Shown one piece after another: positions 55,324 through 62,586 of a stretch of 64,000 nt of DNA. Location: positions 1,674,001 through 1,738,000 of the forward strand of contig NZ_CP028365.1 in the NCBI RefSeq assembly GCF_003033925.1, given 5' to 3'. The notes under the pieces are model-generated. The model had not been told where the DNA came from and did not search any database. It saw only the letters and a list, made by a program, of their open reading frames with translations. Source of the stretch: Tannerella serpentiformis. GTDB taxonomy: Bacteria; Bacteroidota; Bacteroidia; Bacteroidales; Tannerellaceae. The translations under genes were made by a program, and so were the position numbers. Position 1 is the first letter of the stretch. Every line of letters starts with the position of its first letter.

Positions 55324-55997
55324 GGCTCTTTACCGAAGAACTCGCCGACGGTGTAGTTCAAGAAACGGTTGAGGGGCTGCAGCAGGCGGAAGTCTTCCGT
55401 GGCGCGGTCGAGCCAGTCCGGGGCGGTGAAGTATGATTCGGGCTTGACGCTCATCACGACGTAACTCTTGAAGCGCAATAGTTCGCCGCGAGGCGTGTCG
55501 GCTGGGAAGCCTTGGGGCATGCGGGTGAGCTGTTCGCCGGTGAAGGTGCCGAACGTGTGGCGGAAGGCGGGCGCGTCGATGATGGCGGTCAGCTCGTCCA
55601 TGTTGTCGCAGATGTCGCGGCGGAGCTGCTTGAGCATGGGCGAGGTGGGACACCAGACGCCGCCAGCTAATTGGGGCGCGTCGGGCTCGAGATGGATGTA
55701 ATAGCCGCCATACGCGCTCGATCGGCCGCCGAAGCCGGTCATGTAGGCGCTGAAATAGGTCTTGTAGGGCGTCTTGTCGGGTGAGAAGCGGAGGTCGCGA
55801 TAGATGCGATAGACGCAGCTGCGGGCATCGAGTCCGACGATCTCGGGGTCGAAGGTGGCGATGTGGTTGATCAGCTGGCCGACGTCGTTGATGAAGTCGG
55901 CGCGCAGGGCGTCATAACGCTTCTTGTTGTCCTGAAACCATTCGCGGTTATTGTTGGCGCGTAGCTCGCGCAGGAAGTCAAATACTTCGGGAGTCAT
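55320..55997 (-). CDS. DUF2461 domain protein
   Basis: 225 residues. TPEVFDFLRELRANNNREWF at the N-terminus, then YRIYRDLRFSPDKTPYKTYF and GGRSSAYGGYYIHLEP are the signature of DUF2461 (TIGR02453), a widespread family of unknown function. Full length, first gene of a two-gene operon with the methyltransferase. Confidence 0.85.
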   Translation of the reverse strand: MTPEVFDFLRELRANNNREWFQDNKKRYDALRADFINDVGQLINHIATFDPEIVGLDARSCVYRIYRDLRFSPDKTPYKTYFSAYMTGFGGRSSAYGGYYIHLEPDAPQLAGGVWCPTSPMLKQLRRDICDNMDELTAIIDAPAFRHTFGTFTGEQLTRMPQGFPADTPRGELLRFKSYVVMSVKPESYFTAPDWLDRATEDFRLLQPLNRFLNYTVGEFFGKEP

Positions 55998-56060
55998 TGT
56001 GATGGGTAGTTATACGTGAGAGGTAGAAATTGCTTTAGAGTTATCGCTGATGCCACGGCC

Positions 56061-56142
56061 AATGCTTTGAGAGCGGCGCAATCTGCGCAGACGTCGCGGC
56101 AAATGCTTTGGGAGTTGCGCAACCTGCGCCGACGTCACGGCC
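56061..56142. repeat. array J, two 41-bp units
   Basis: AATGCTTTG begins units at 56061 and 56102 (41 bp). Units contain TTGCGCAA-like dyads and GACGTC and resemble array B on the opposite strand. The pair lies between the DUF2461 start and the TPR gene end. Confidence 0.7.
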
Positions 56143-56168
56143 TTGCGCTTTTCGTTCAACAAAAAAGC

Positions 56169-57545
56169 TCATCGTACGCCTTGCAGACGCGACATGAGGG
56201 CTTGCAATTGTTGCTCGGTGCAGACGCCGACCTTACCGTCGGGCGCGAGGGTAGGCAGTTGCTTCGTCTGGCGGAAAAACATATCGGAGACGAACTTGTT
56301 CAGTTGCGTGTTCAGGAAACTCATCAGCTTGGCGTCGCGTTTGGGGCGGGCCAGGTATTCGGTAGCAAAAAGCACGGTGATGAAGCGGCTCCGACGGGCA
56401 TAGGCTTCGTCTTTCTCGGCGCGCTCCGTGTCGTTGTAATGCTCCCAGATGCGGCCCAGCAGATCGAAGCGGTTGCGCTCCGTCCAGAGTTGATAATAGA
56501 GCGCATCGGAGCGTTCCTTTTGGCCGTCGCGCTCGAACGTCTCGGCGCGGAAGCGAGTGAGCATGTCGGTCAGTGCAGGGGCGGGCTGCATGAGCGCCTC
56601 GGCACGGTCGAAGAGGGCGAAGGCGCGGCGGCGATCGTAGGTGCGACCCAGGGCGGATCCGAGCAGCAGGCAGACGTCGACGGCGGTCGTGTCCCCATCG
56701 TAAGCCGACTCTAAGAGCGGGATGGCATCCATGAAGTGGCCCGTGTAATAGCGCGCGCAACCGCCGTATTTGAGCGTCAGTTGCGACGAATCGCCCTCGG
56801 AGAGGAGGGCCGCGTAAACCGAATCTGCCGCCAGATACGCGCCCATGCTGAAGAGCGCCATGCCCCGGTTACGTCGGAGCGCGCGATGGCGTGGGTGATA
56901 GGTGAGGGCCTTGTCGCAGACCTCGAGGGCGATGTCCGCCAGCTGCATCGACAGCATATAGTTGGCCAGCGCCGCTGCGGCCAGCGCATTTTCCGGCTCG
57001 ACTTGGAACGCCTCCATGTAGGTCACCATCGCCACGCCATTCTGCCCCAACTGTCGGGCACAGTCGGCCACGTTGCGCATCAGCACCGGGTTCTGCGGGT
57101 CGCTGGCCAGCAGCTTCTCGTAATACGCCATCGCACGCTCGGTGTCGCCCTGCCGGTCATAGAATCGGGCCAGCTGATGGTTGGCGTAGAAGTCCGCCGT
57201 GTCACGCGCACGCAGTTGCAACAGGTAGCGCTCTGCCTCGTCCGTCTGCCCGATGGCGCCGGCGGTGCGTGCGAGCGCCACAAGCAGCTCCGTGCGTGCG
57301 GAGTCGGTGGCCGGGCAACGCCTATAATAATGGTAGGCGTCGCGGTACTTGAGCAGGCCCTCTGCGGCCTGTCCTGCGGCATAAAGGGCGGCAAAGTCCG
57401 TCGTGTCCGGATGCGACTTTGCCAAGGCCAACACCTCAGCAAAATGCTTCTGGTCGACCATACGTTGCCAGTCATCGCGCTGCGCCTGAAGGGTCTGCCC
57501 GGCAAGCAGTGCGGCAAGGGTGAGGAGGGTGTAGAATGCTTTCAT
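56169..57545 (-). CDS. TPR-repeat periplasmic/outer-membrane protein
   Basis: 458 residues from the ATG at 57545, which opens a signal peptide (KAFYTLLTLAALLAGQTLQA); the longer frame to 57659 would precede it. About ten tetratricopeptide helices pairs follow, for example AERYLLQLRARDTADFYANH, AMAYYEKLLASDPQNPVLMR and ALEVCDKALTYHPRHRALRR. TPR proteins of this sort scaffold complexes, here in the periplasm or at the outer membrane. Partner unknown. Single gene between array J and trpA. Confidence 0.8.
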   Translation of the reverse strand: MKAFYTLLTLAALLAGQTLQAQRDDWQRMVDQKHFAEVLALAKSHPDTTDFAALYAAGQAAEGLLKYRDAYHYYRRCPATDSARTELLVALARTAGAIGQTDEAERYLLQLRARDTADFYANHQLARFYDRQGDTERAMAYYEKLLASDPQNPVLMRNVADCARQLGQNGVAMVTYMEAFQVEPENALAAAALANYMLSMQLADIALEVCDKALTYHPRHRALRRNRGMALFSMGAYLAADSVYAALLSEGDSSQLTLKYGGCARYYTGHFMDAIPLLESAYDGDTTAVDVCLLLGSALGRTYDRRRAFALFDRAEALMQPAPALTDMLTRFRAETFERDGQKERSDALYYQLWTERNRFDLLGRIWEHYNDTERAEKDEAYARRSRFITVLFATEYLARPKRDAKLMSFLNTQLNKFVSDMFFRQTKQLPTLAPDGKVGVCTEQQLQALMSRLQGVR

Positions 57546-57655
57546 GTGTGTGCATGATGGATGATGTGCGGCCAAAGGTAGGGGAGGGGAGAGAATTGCC
57601 CCCTTCACGCCCCCGGCCTCACTTCCCTGCCTCGGCAGAGGCCGCAGCCCCCCGG

Positions 57656-58453
57656 TCAAACTTCGCTGGCGTCCGTAGACGCCCCGATCGCCTCCTTGAG
57701 ACGGACAATAGCGCGTGTGGCGTCGCCGCCTTCCTCCTCAAGCAGACTGACAAAGCGGCTGCCGATGATGGCGCCCGAGGCGTGGCGACAAGCATCGCTA
57801 AAGGTGGCACGGTTGGAGACGCCGAAGCCGATCATACGCGGATTGCGGAGGGGTAGGGCGGCGATGCGGCGGAAGTAGTCGAGCGTGGGTGCGTCGAACG
57901 CGTCGCGGGCGCCGGTGGTGGAGGCCGACGAGACCATATAAAGGAAGCCGTCGGTGGCGGCGTCGATGGCGCGGATCCGTTCCTCGGACGTCTCTGGCGT
58001 GATGAGCATGATCATATCCAGTCCGTAGCGTTGGGCCAGGGGGCGGTAGTCCGTCATATAGTCGGCGAAGGGGAGGTCGGGGATGATGACGCCGTCGATG
58101 CCCACCTCGGCGCAGCGGGCACAGAAGGCCTCGAAGCCGAAGCGAAGGATGGGGTTGAGGTAACCCATGAGGATGAGCGGTAGGCGGACGTCGCGGCGGA
58201 TGTCGGCCAGGTCGTCGAAGAGTCGGCGGAGCGTCATGCCGTGGCGAAGGGCGTCGGTGGCGGCGCGCTGGATGACGGGGCCGTCGGCCATGGGGTCACT
58301 AAAGGGGATGCCGATTTCGATCAGGTCGACGTCGTGGCGCTCCAGGGCGCGAATGGTGTCGGCCGTAGCGTCGGGGCGCGGTGTGCCGGCGCAGAAGTAA
58401 ATGGAGAGCAGGTCGCGACGGCCGCTCTGGAAGAGGGTTTCTATACGATTCAT
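57656..58453 (-). CDS. trpA: tryptophan synthase alpha subunit
   Basis: 265 residues, full length. LIEIGIPFSDPMADGPVIQ carries the catalytic Glu and Asp of the family; GVIIPDLPFADY and LYMVSSASTTGARDAF line the phosphate site. It releases indole from indole-3-glycerol phosphate and passes it to TrpB. Last gene of the visible trp operon; a 270-bp gap with dispersed repeats separates it from trpF. trpB is not in the window. Confidence 0.95.
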   Translation of the reverse strand: MNRIETLFQSGRRDLLSIYFCAGTPRPDATADTIRALERHDVDLIEIGIPFSDPMADGPVIQRAATDALRHGMTLRRLFDDLADIRRDVRLPLILMGYLNPILRFGFEAFCARCAEVGIDGVIIPDLPFADYMTDYRPLAQRYGLDMIMLITPETSEERIRAIDAATDGFLYMVSSASTTGARDAFDAPTLDYFRRIAALPLRNPRMIGFGVSNRATFSDACRHASGAIIGSRFVSLLEEEGGDATRAIVRLKEAIGASTDASEV

Positions 58454-58529
58454 ATTGGGGTTTGTGGTGTGATGGGGATGGATGATGAGTGAAATAATGG
58501 AGGGGCGGCGTCATGGCCGGGCATATTGC

Positions 58530-58761
58530 GGGGGCGTTGCCCCCGAACCCCTACCTCCTTTTCTTGTCTTGACACAAGAAAAGGAGGCAAAAGAAAGTCA
58601 AGGCCTCACCGAGGCCGGGGAAGTTTAGCCGGGTATATGATCAGCCTTGAAAAAGTACCAGGAAAGACTTCCTTGCCCCGGTAGGGGCCTTCCCTTGATG
58701 GAAGAAAAGGAGGCAAAAGAAGATCAAGGCCTCACCGAGGCCGGGGAAGTTTGGCCGGGTA
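58530..58761. repeat. trpF-trpA gap: hairpins and a duplicated 59-bp repeat
   Basis: Perfect hairpins GGGGGC-GTT-GCCCCC (58530-58544) and 14-bp arms at 58554-58567/58574-58587 are followed by two near-identical 59-bp copies, 58577-58635 and 58703-58761. On the minus strand both end parts read TACCCGGC-C/T-AAACTTC; the second copy supplies the last 12 codons and stop of trpF. A third, diverged copy is at 61447. Confidence 0.75.
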
Positions 58762-59389
58762 CGCCGTCTAAGCGTTGCAGGAACGTGCGTAGCGCCTCGA
58801 CGTCTTTCTCGGCGGGGCAGCATTCGAAGCGACTGTTGAGGTCATAGCCGGCCAAGCGGGGATGGGTGAAGCGGCTGAGGGCGTCGCGGGCATCGGGCCC
58901 TAGTCCGCCACCGAGCAGGAAGGGCGTCTGGCCCACGTAGTCCTGCAACACGTGCCAGTCGAACGTGCGTCCCGAGCCGCCATGCGAGGTCGTGGGGGTG
59001 TCGAAGAGGAAGAGGCGACAGCCGGACGTGGCATAGCGCGCCGTGTCGTTACGCACCGCCTCGGGTGTAGCGGGGAAAGCCTTGATGACGCCCAGCCCCA
59101 CGTCGGCCAGACGGCGACACATGTCGGGCGACTCGTGGCCGTGCAGCTGCACGAGATGCAGGCCATAGCGACGGGCCGTGGCCACGATCTGCTCCGCGGG
59201 GACGTCGACAAAGACGCCCACGCGACGCACGCCATCGGGCAGCGGCACGTCTGGCACATCTGTCACGCAGCGCGGCGATGCAGGGTGGAAGATGAAGCCC
59301 ACCAGATCGACGCCGGGCAGCGCCGCCACTGCGCGCACATTGTCCGCCGCGCGCAGTCCGCAGACCTTGATCAGTCGGCCGCCGATCAT
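58724..59389 (-). CDS. trpF: phosphoribosylanthranilate isomerase
   Basis: 221 residues from the ATG at 59389, which overlaps trpC by four bases (ATGA). Motifs IKVCGLRAADNVRAVAAL (catalytic Cys), FIFHPASPRCV, LVQLHGHESPD and FLLGGGLGPDARDAL (catalytic Asp region) are present. It makes CdRP from phosphoribosyl anthranilate. The C-terminal PGQTSPASVRP is encoded by a dispersed repeat, so the natural end has been replaced or extended. Confidence 0.93.
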   Translation of the reverse strand: MIGGRLIKVCGLRAADNVRAVAALPGVDLVGFIFHPASPRCVTDVPDVPLPDGVRRVGVFVDVPAEQIVATARRYGLHLVQLHGHESPDMCRRLADVGLGVIKAFPATPEAVRNDTARYATSGCRLFLFDTPTTSHGGSGRTFDWHVLQDYVGQTPFLLGGGLGPDARDALSRFTHPRLAGYDLNSRFECCPAEKDVEALRTFLQRLDGVPGQTSPASVRP

Positions 59390-60204
59390 GCTGTGGCCTC
59401 CGTGCCTTGCGCCTCCACGTCGCGGAGGAAGGAGGCGAGCGCTTCGCCCGGGCGGCTGGCGCGCATGAACGTCTCGCCGATGAGGAAGCCACGATAGCCC
59501 GCTCGGCGCAACCGGTGGATGGTGGCCGGATCCGAAAGGCCGCTCTCCGAGATGCGCACGACGTCGTCGCCCGCGGGCAGCAGTCCGGCCATGCGCAGCG
59601 AGTGTTCGGGGTCGGTGGAGAAGCTGCCGAGGTGGCGGTTGTTGATGCCGATCATATCCACCTCGGGGCAGATGTGCCGCAGCTCGTCGGCCGTATGCAG
59701 CTCCAGGAGCACCTCCAGCCCGAGCCGATGCGCCACGTCGGCCAGCTCGCGACATTGGTCGGGCGAGAGCACGGCGGCAATGAGCAGCACGGCGTCGGCG
59801 CCGATGATACGCGCCTCATAGAGCTGATAGGCGTCGATGATGAAGTCTTTGCGGAGGATGGGCAGATCCGTTAGCGGACGGACGGCGCGGAGGTCGCGGA
59901 CGGTGCCGCCGAAGAACTTCTCGTCCGTGAGCACGGAGAGGGCGGCGGCGCCAGCGCGGGCATAGTCGGGCACGACGTGCGCCGGGTCGGCCTCGCGGGC
60001 GATCCAGCCTTTCGACGGCGATCGGCGTTTGAACTCGGCAATGATGCCCGTGGGCGATTCGGCCAGGGCGCGCCGCATGGAGTGCGTCGGCCGTGGCATG
60101 CCGTCGAGGAGGGCTTCTTCGAACTGTTCTTGGGGGATGATGCGCTTGCGGATGTCGATCTCGAAGCGCTTGTTGGCTATGATTTGGGAGAGGATGTCTT
60201 GCAT
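59386..60204 (-). CDS. trpC: indole-3-glycerol phosphate synthase
   Basis: 272 residues from the ATG at 60204 (a TTG four codons earlier keeps the frame but is less likely). IIAEFKRRSPSKGWI (catalytic Lys), ILRKDFIIDAYQLYEARIIG, EVLLELHTADEL and IGINNRHLGSF are standard. It closes the indole ring from CdRP. Coupled to trpF by the overlap. Confidence 0.94.
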   Translation of the reverse strand: MQDILSQIIANKRFEIDIRKRIIPQEQFEEALLDGMPRPTHSMRRALAESPTGIIAEFKRRSPSKGWIAREADPAHVVPDYARAGAAALSVLTDEKFFGGTVRDLRAVRPLTDLPILRKDFIIDAYQLYEARIIGADAVLLIAAVLSPDQCRELADVAHRLGLEVLLELHTADELRHICPEVDMIGINNRHLGSFSTDPEHSLRMAGLLPAGDDVVRISESGLSDPATIHRLRRAGYRGFLIGETFMRASRPGEALASFLRDVEAQGTEATA

Positions 60205-60249
60205 TTGAATGGTCAATGGTTAGAGGGGATGTGTATATGATGTGTCTCC

Positions 60250-60380
60250 AGCCGGTAGGGTAGGGGCGTATCGCATACGCCCTCCTGACGGGCCCGAAGG
60301 GGCCGAATACATGTATCCGGCATTCGCCCCCTTCGGGTGCGTTTGTTGGGCGTATGCGATACGCCCCTACCCTACCGGCT
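60250..60380. repeat. 131-bp nested palindrome between trpD and trpC
   Basis: Perfect 33-bp arms at 60250-60282 and 60348-60380 (core GTAGGGGCGTATCGCATACG) enclose a second inverted repeat CCCGAAGGGG/CCCCCTTCGGG around 60293-60336. The RNA would fold into one long hairpin in the trpD-trpC spacer. A half copy is at 61519-61554. Confidence 0.9.
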
Positions 60381-60401
60381 GAAAAGAGATCTGTTTCTTG
60401 T

Positions 60402-61400
60402 TTATTGATTGAGTTCGATGAATCGCTTGAGGGTTTGGAGGGCGCGGCCACTGTCGATGGTCTCCGTGGCTTCGGCGATGCAGTCGGGGAGGGTGGCGTC
60501 GGGACGCATGAGGCGGATGGCGAAGGCGGCATTGGCGACGACGGCTTGCTTCTGCGCGGCTGTCGAACGGTTCTCGAGCACGCGACGGAAGATGTCGGCG
60601 GCTTCGTCGGGTGTCGCGCCGCCATAGAGCGCCTCCGGACGTAGTCGCGCGAGGCCTAACGTCTCGGGGCGATAGATCTGTTCGCCGTCGGCGCCCGACA
60701 CCTTGAAGTCGGACGTGAGCGAGATCTCGTCGTAGCCATCCAAGCTATGCACCACGGCAAAGCGTGTCGTGCCGGCAGCCTGATAGGTGTAGGTGTAGAG
60801 CCGTTGCAGAGCCAAGTTGTAGACGCCTAACAGCTGTGCGGCCGGTAGGGCGGGATTGACCAGGGGGCCGAGGATGTTGAAGAAGGTGCGTACGCCGAGG
60901 GCTTTGCGCACGGGGGCGACGGCCTTCATGGCGGGGTTGAAGAGCGGGGCGTGGAGGTAGGCCAGACGGCAACCGTCCATGCTGCGGCGCAGTGCCCCCT
61001 CGTCGGCCGTGAAGCGCACTCCCATACGCTCGATGACGTTGCTGGCACCGCTGACCGACGTGGCGCCATAGTTGCCATGCTTGGCCACGGGCAGTCCGGC
61101 GGCAGCTACGACGAACGAGGCGGCGGTGGAGATGTTGAACGTGTTGCGACCGTCGCCGCCGGTGCCCACGATGTCGATGGGCGCGTAGTCCGAGAGGTCG
61201 ACGGGGTGGCGCATCTCCAAGAGGGCGTCGCGGAAGCCGCAAAGCTCGTCCACGGAGATGGCGCGCATGAGGAAAACGGTGATGAGGGACGCTGTCTGGG
61301 CGTCGTTGTAGCGCCCCTGCGCGATGTCTTGCAGGATGGCGCGCGCCTCGTCGCGGCTGAGGCAGCGGTGCTCGGTGAGCTTGTTGAGGATATCTTTCAT
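60402..61400 (-). CDS. trpD: anthranilate phosphoribosyltransferase
   Basis: 332 residues from the ATG at 61400; the 21 codons upstream in frame fall in spacer sequence. IVGTGGDGRNTFNISTAASF binds PRPP, KHGNYGATSVSGASNVIERM and the NPALPAAQLLGVYN region are typical. It joins anthranilate to PRPP. Separate from trpG, not fused as in E. coli. Confidence 0.95.
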   Translation of the reverse strand: MKDILNKLTEHRCLSRDEARAILQDIAQGRYNDAQTASLITVFLMRAISVDELCGFRDALLEMRHPVDLSDYAPIDIVGTGGDGRNTFNISTAASFVVAAAGLPVAKHGNYGATSVSGASNVIERMGVRFTADEGALRRSMDGCRLAYLHAPLFNPAMKAVAPVRKALGVRTFFNILGPLVNPALPAAQLLGVYNLALQRLYTYTYQAAGTTRFAVVHSLDGYDEISLTSDFKVSGADGEQIYRPETLGLARLRPEALYGGATPDEAADIFRRVLENRSTAAQKQAVVANAAFAIRLMRPDATLPDCIAEATETIDSGRALQTLKRFIELNQ

Positions 61401-61446
61401 AAGGGTGAGTAGTTGGGGGATTGGGACCTTCTTTTCTTGCCTTGAT

Positions 61447-61554
61447 GTGGGGAAAAGAAGCAAAAGAAAATCAAGGCGTCAGGGACGCCGGCCAAGTTTG
61501 GCCGGGTACGTGTATCGCGGTAGGGGCGTATTGCATACGCCCTCCTGACGGGCC
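61447..61554. repeat. trpG-trpD gap: two dispersed repeats
   Basis: 61447-61508 is a diverged copy of the 59-bp repeat of the trpF-trpA gap, and 61519-61554 matches the left half of the palindrome at 60250. The trpG stop is at 61562, right beside them. Confidence 0.7.
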
Positions 61555-61561
61555 GTGTGGA

Positions 61562-62134
61562 TCATTGGGCTAAAAAGTTGCGGATGATCTTTTCTCCGAC
61601 GGGCGTCAGGATGGACTCGGGGTGGAACTGTATGCCGTGCACGGGGTAGGTGCGATGGCGTAGGGCCATGATGTAGCCGTCGGGGCTTTCGGCTGTCACC
61701 TGGAGCGTGTCGTCGGGGAAGCCTTCGCGGCTGACGACCCACGAGTGGTAGCGCCCGGCGGTGAACTCGCCCGTGAGGCCGGCAAAGAGGGGCTCGTCGG
61801 TGGCGGTGAGTCGGATGGGCGTCTGGACGCCGTGAAAGACGTCGGAGAGGTTCTCGAGGCGTGCCCCGAACACTTGGCCGATGGCTTGATGGCCGAGGCA
61901 GACGCCCAGGATGGGCTTCGACGGGGCATAACGCCGGATGAGCGGCAGGAGTAGGCCGGCCTCTTCGGGGATGCCGGGGCCGGGCGAGAGGATGATCTTG
62001 TCGAACGCCGCGGCGGCGTCGAGGTCGATGCGGTCGTTGCGGACCACGGTGACGTCCTGCGCCCCAGCGTCGTGCAAGGCGTGCACCAGGTTGTAGGTGA
62101 AGGAGTCGTAGTTGTCTAAAAGGAGGATCTTCAT
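61562..62134 (-). CDS. trpG: anthranilate synthase, glutamine amidotransferase subunit
   Basis: 190 residues. KILLLDNYDSFTYNLVHAL start, oxyanion region SPGPGIPEEAGLLL, nucleophile Cys79 in PILGVCLGHQAIG, and the His/Glu pair in GIQFHPESILT (His171, Glu173). It supplies ammonia to TrpE. A 452-bp repeat-filled spacer lies between trpE and this gene. Confidence 0.95.
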   Translation of the reverse strand: MKILLLDNYDSFTYNLVHALHDAGAQDVTVVRNDRIDLDAAAAFDKIILSPGPGIPEEAGLLLPLIRRYAPSKPILGVCLGHQAIGQVFGARLENLSDVFHGVQTPIRLTATDEPLFAGLTGEFTAGRYHSWVVSREGFPDDTLQVTAESPDGYIMALRHRTYPVHGIQFHPESILTPVGEKIIRNFLAQ

Positions 62135-62205
62135 AAAAGGGGGATGGGGAAAACTAAAAACGAAAAACTAAATATGGGGGCCCGTGGACACGATGTTTCG
62201 CGACA

Positions 62206-62560
62206 ACGGCCCCAATCACCCTCGGTTGAACGAATTGTCGTACGACAATGGCCCCAATGGAGGGCTGGTGAGGGTGTTTCCTTGAGGATTTTTCACCGAC
62301 GACCAGTCAATGGCAAAAATTCTCGAGGAAATTCTTTCAACCGAGGGCCGTTGGTCGAATTTCCTTGAGTATTTTTCACCGACGACTAGTCAACGGCAAA
62401 AATTCCTCGAGGAAATTCCTTCAACCGAGGGCCGTTGGCCGAATTTCCTTGAGTAATTTTCACCGACGACCAGTCAACGGTAAAAATTACTCAAAGAAAT
62501 TCCTTCAACCGAAGGTCGTTGGCCGAATTTCTTCGAAGAAACACCTTCACCAACCCTCGG
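62206..62560. repeat. array I in the trpE-trpG spacer, 83-84 bp period
   Basis: CACCGACGAC recurs at 62294, 62377 and 62461 (83 and 84 bp, twice 42). Each unit forms a long imperfect hairpin, for example 62357-62418 with arms starting GAATTTCC and ending GGAAATTC. The left part has the perfect 16-bp palindrome ATTGTCGTACGACAAT (62234-62249). No leader peptide or riboswitch was recognised. Confidence 0.8.
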
Positions 62561-62586
62561 GTGGATGAATTTCCGTGTGGAAAGAG

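Noticed and set aside
60204-60216. TTG start for trpC
   Set aside because: An ATG four codons downstream at 60204 matches the family length better, and no RBS favours the TTG.
62135-62586. trp leader peptide, T-box or tryptophan riboswitch before trpG
   Set aside because: No short ORF with consecutive Trp codons and no recognisable aptamer; the spacer is explained by repeats. The operon leader would be upstream of trpE, outside the window.
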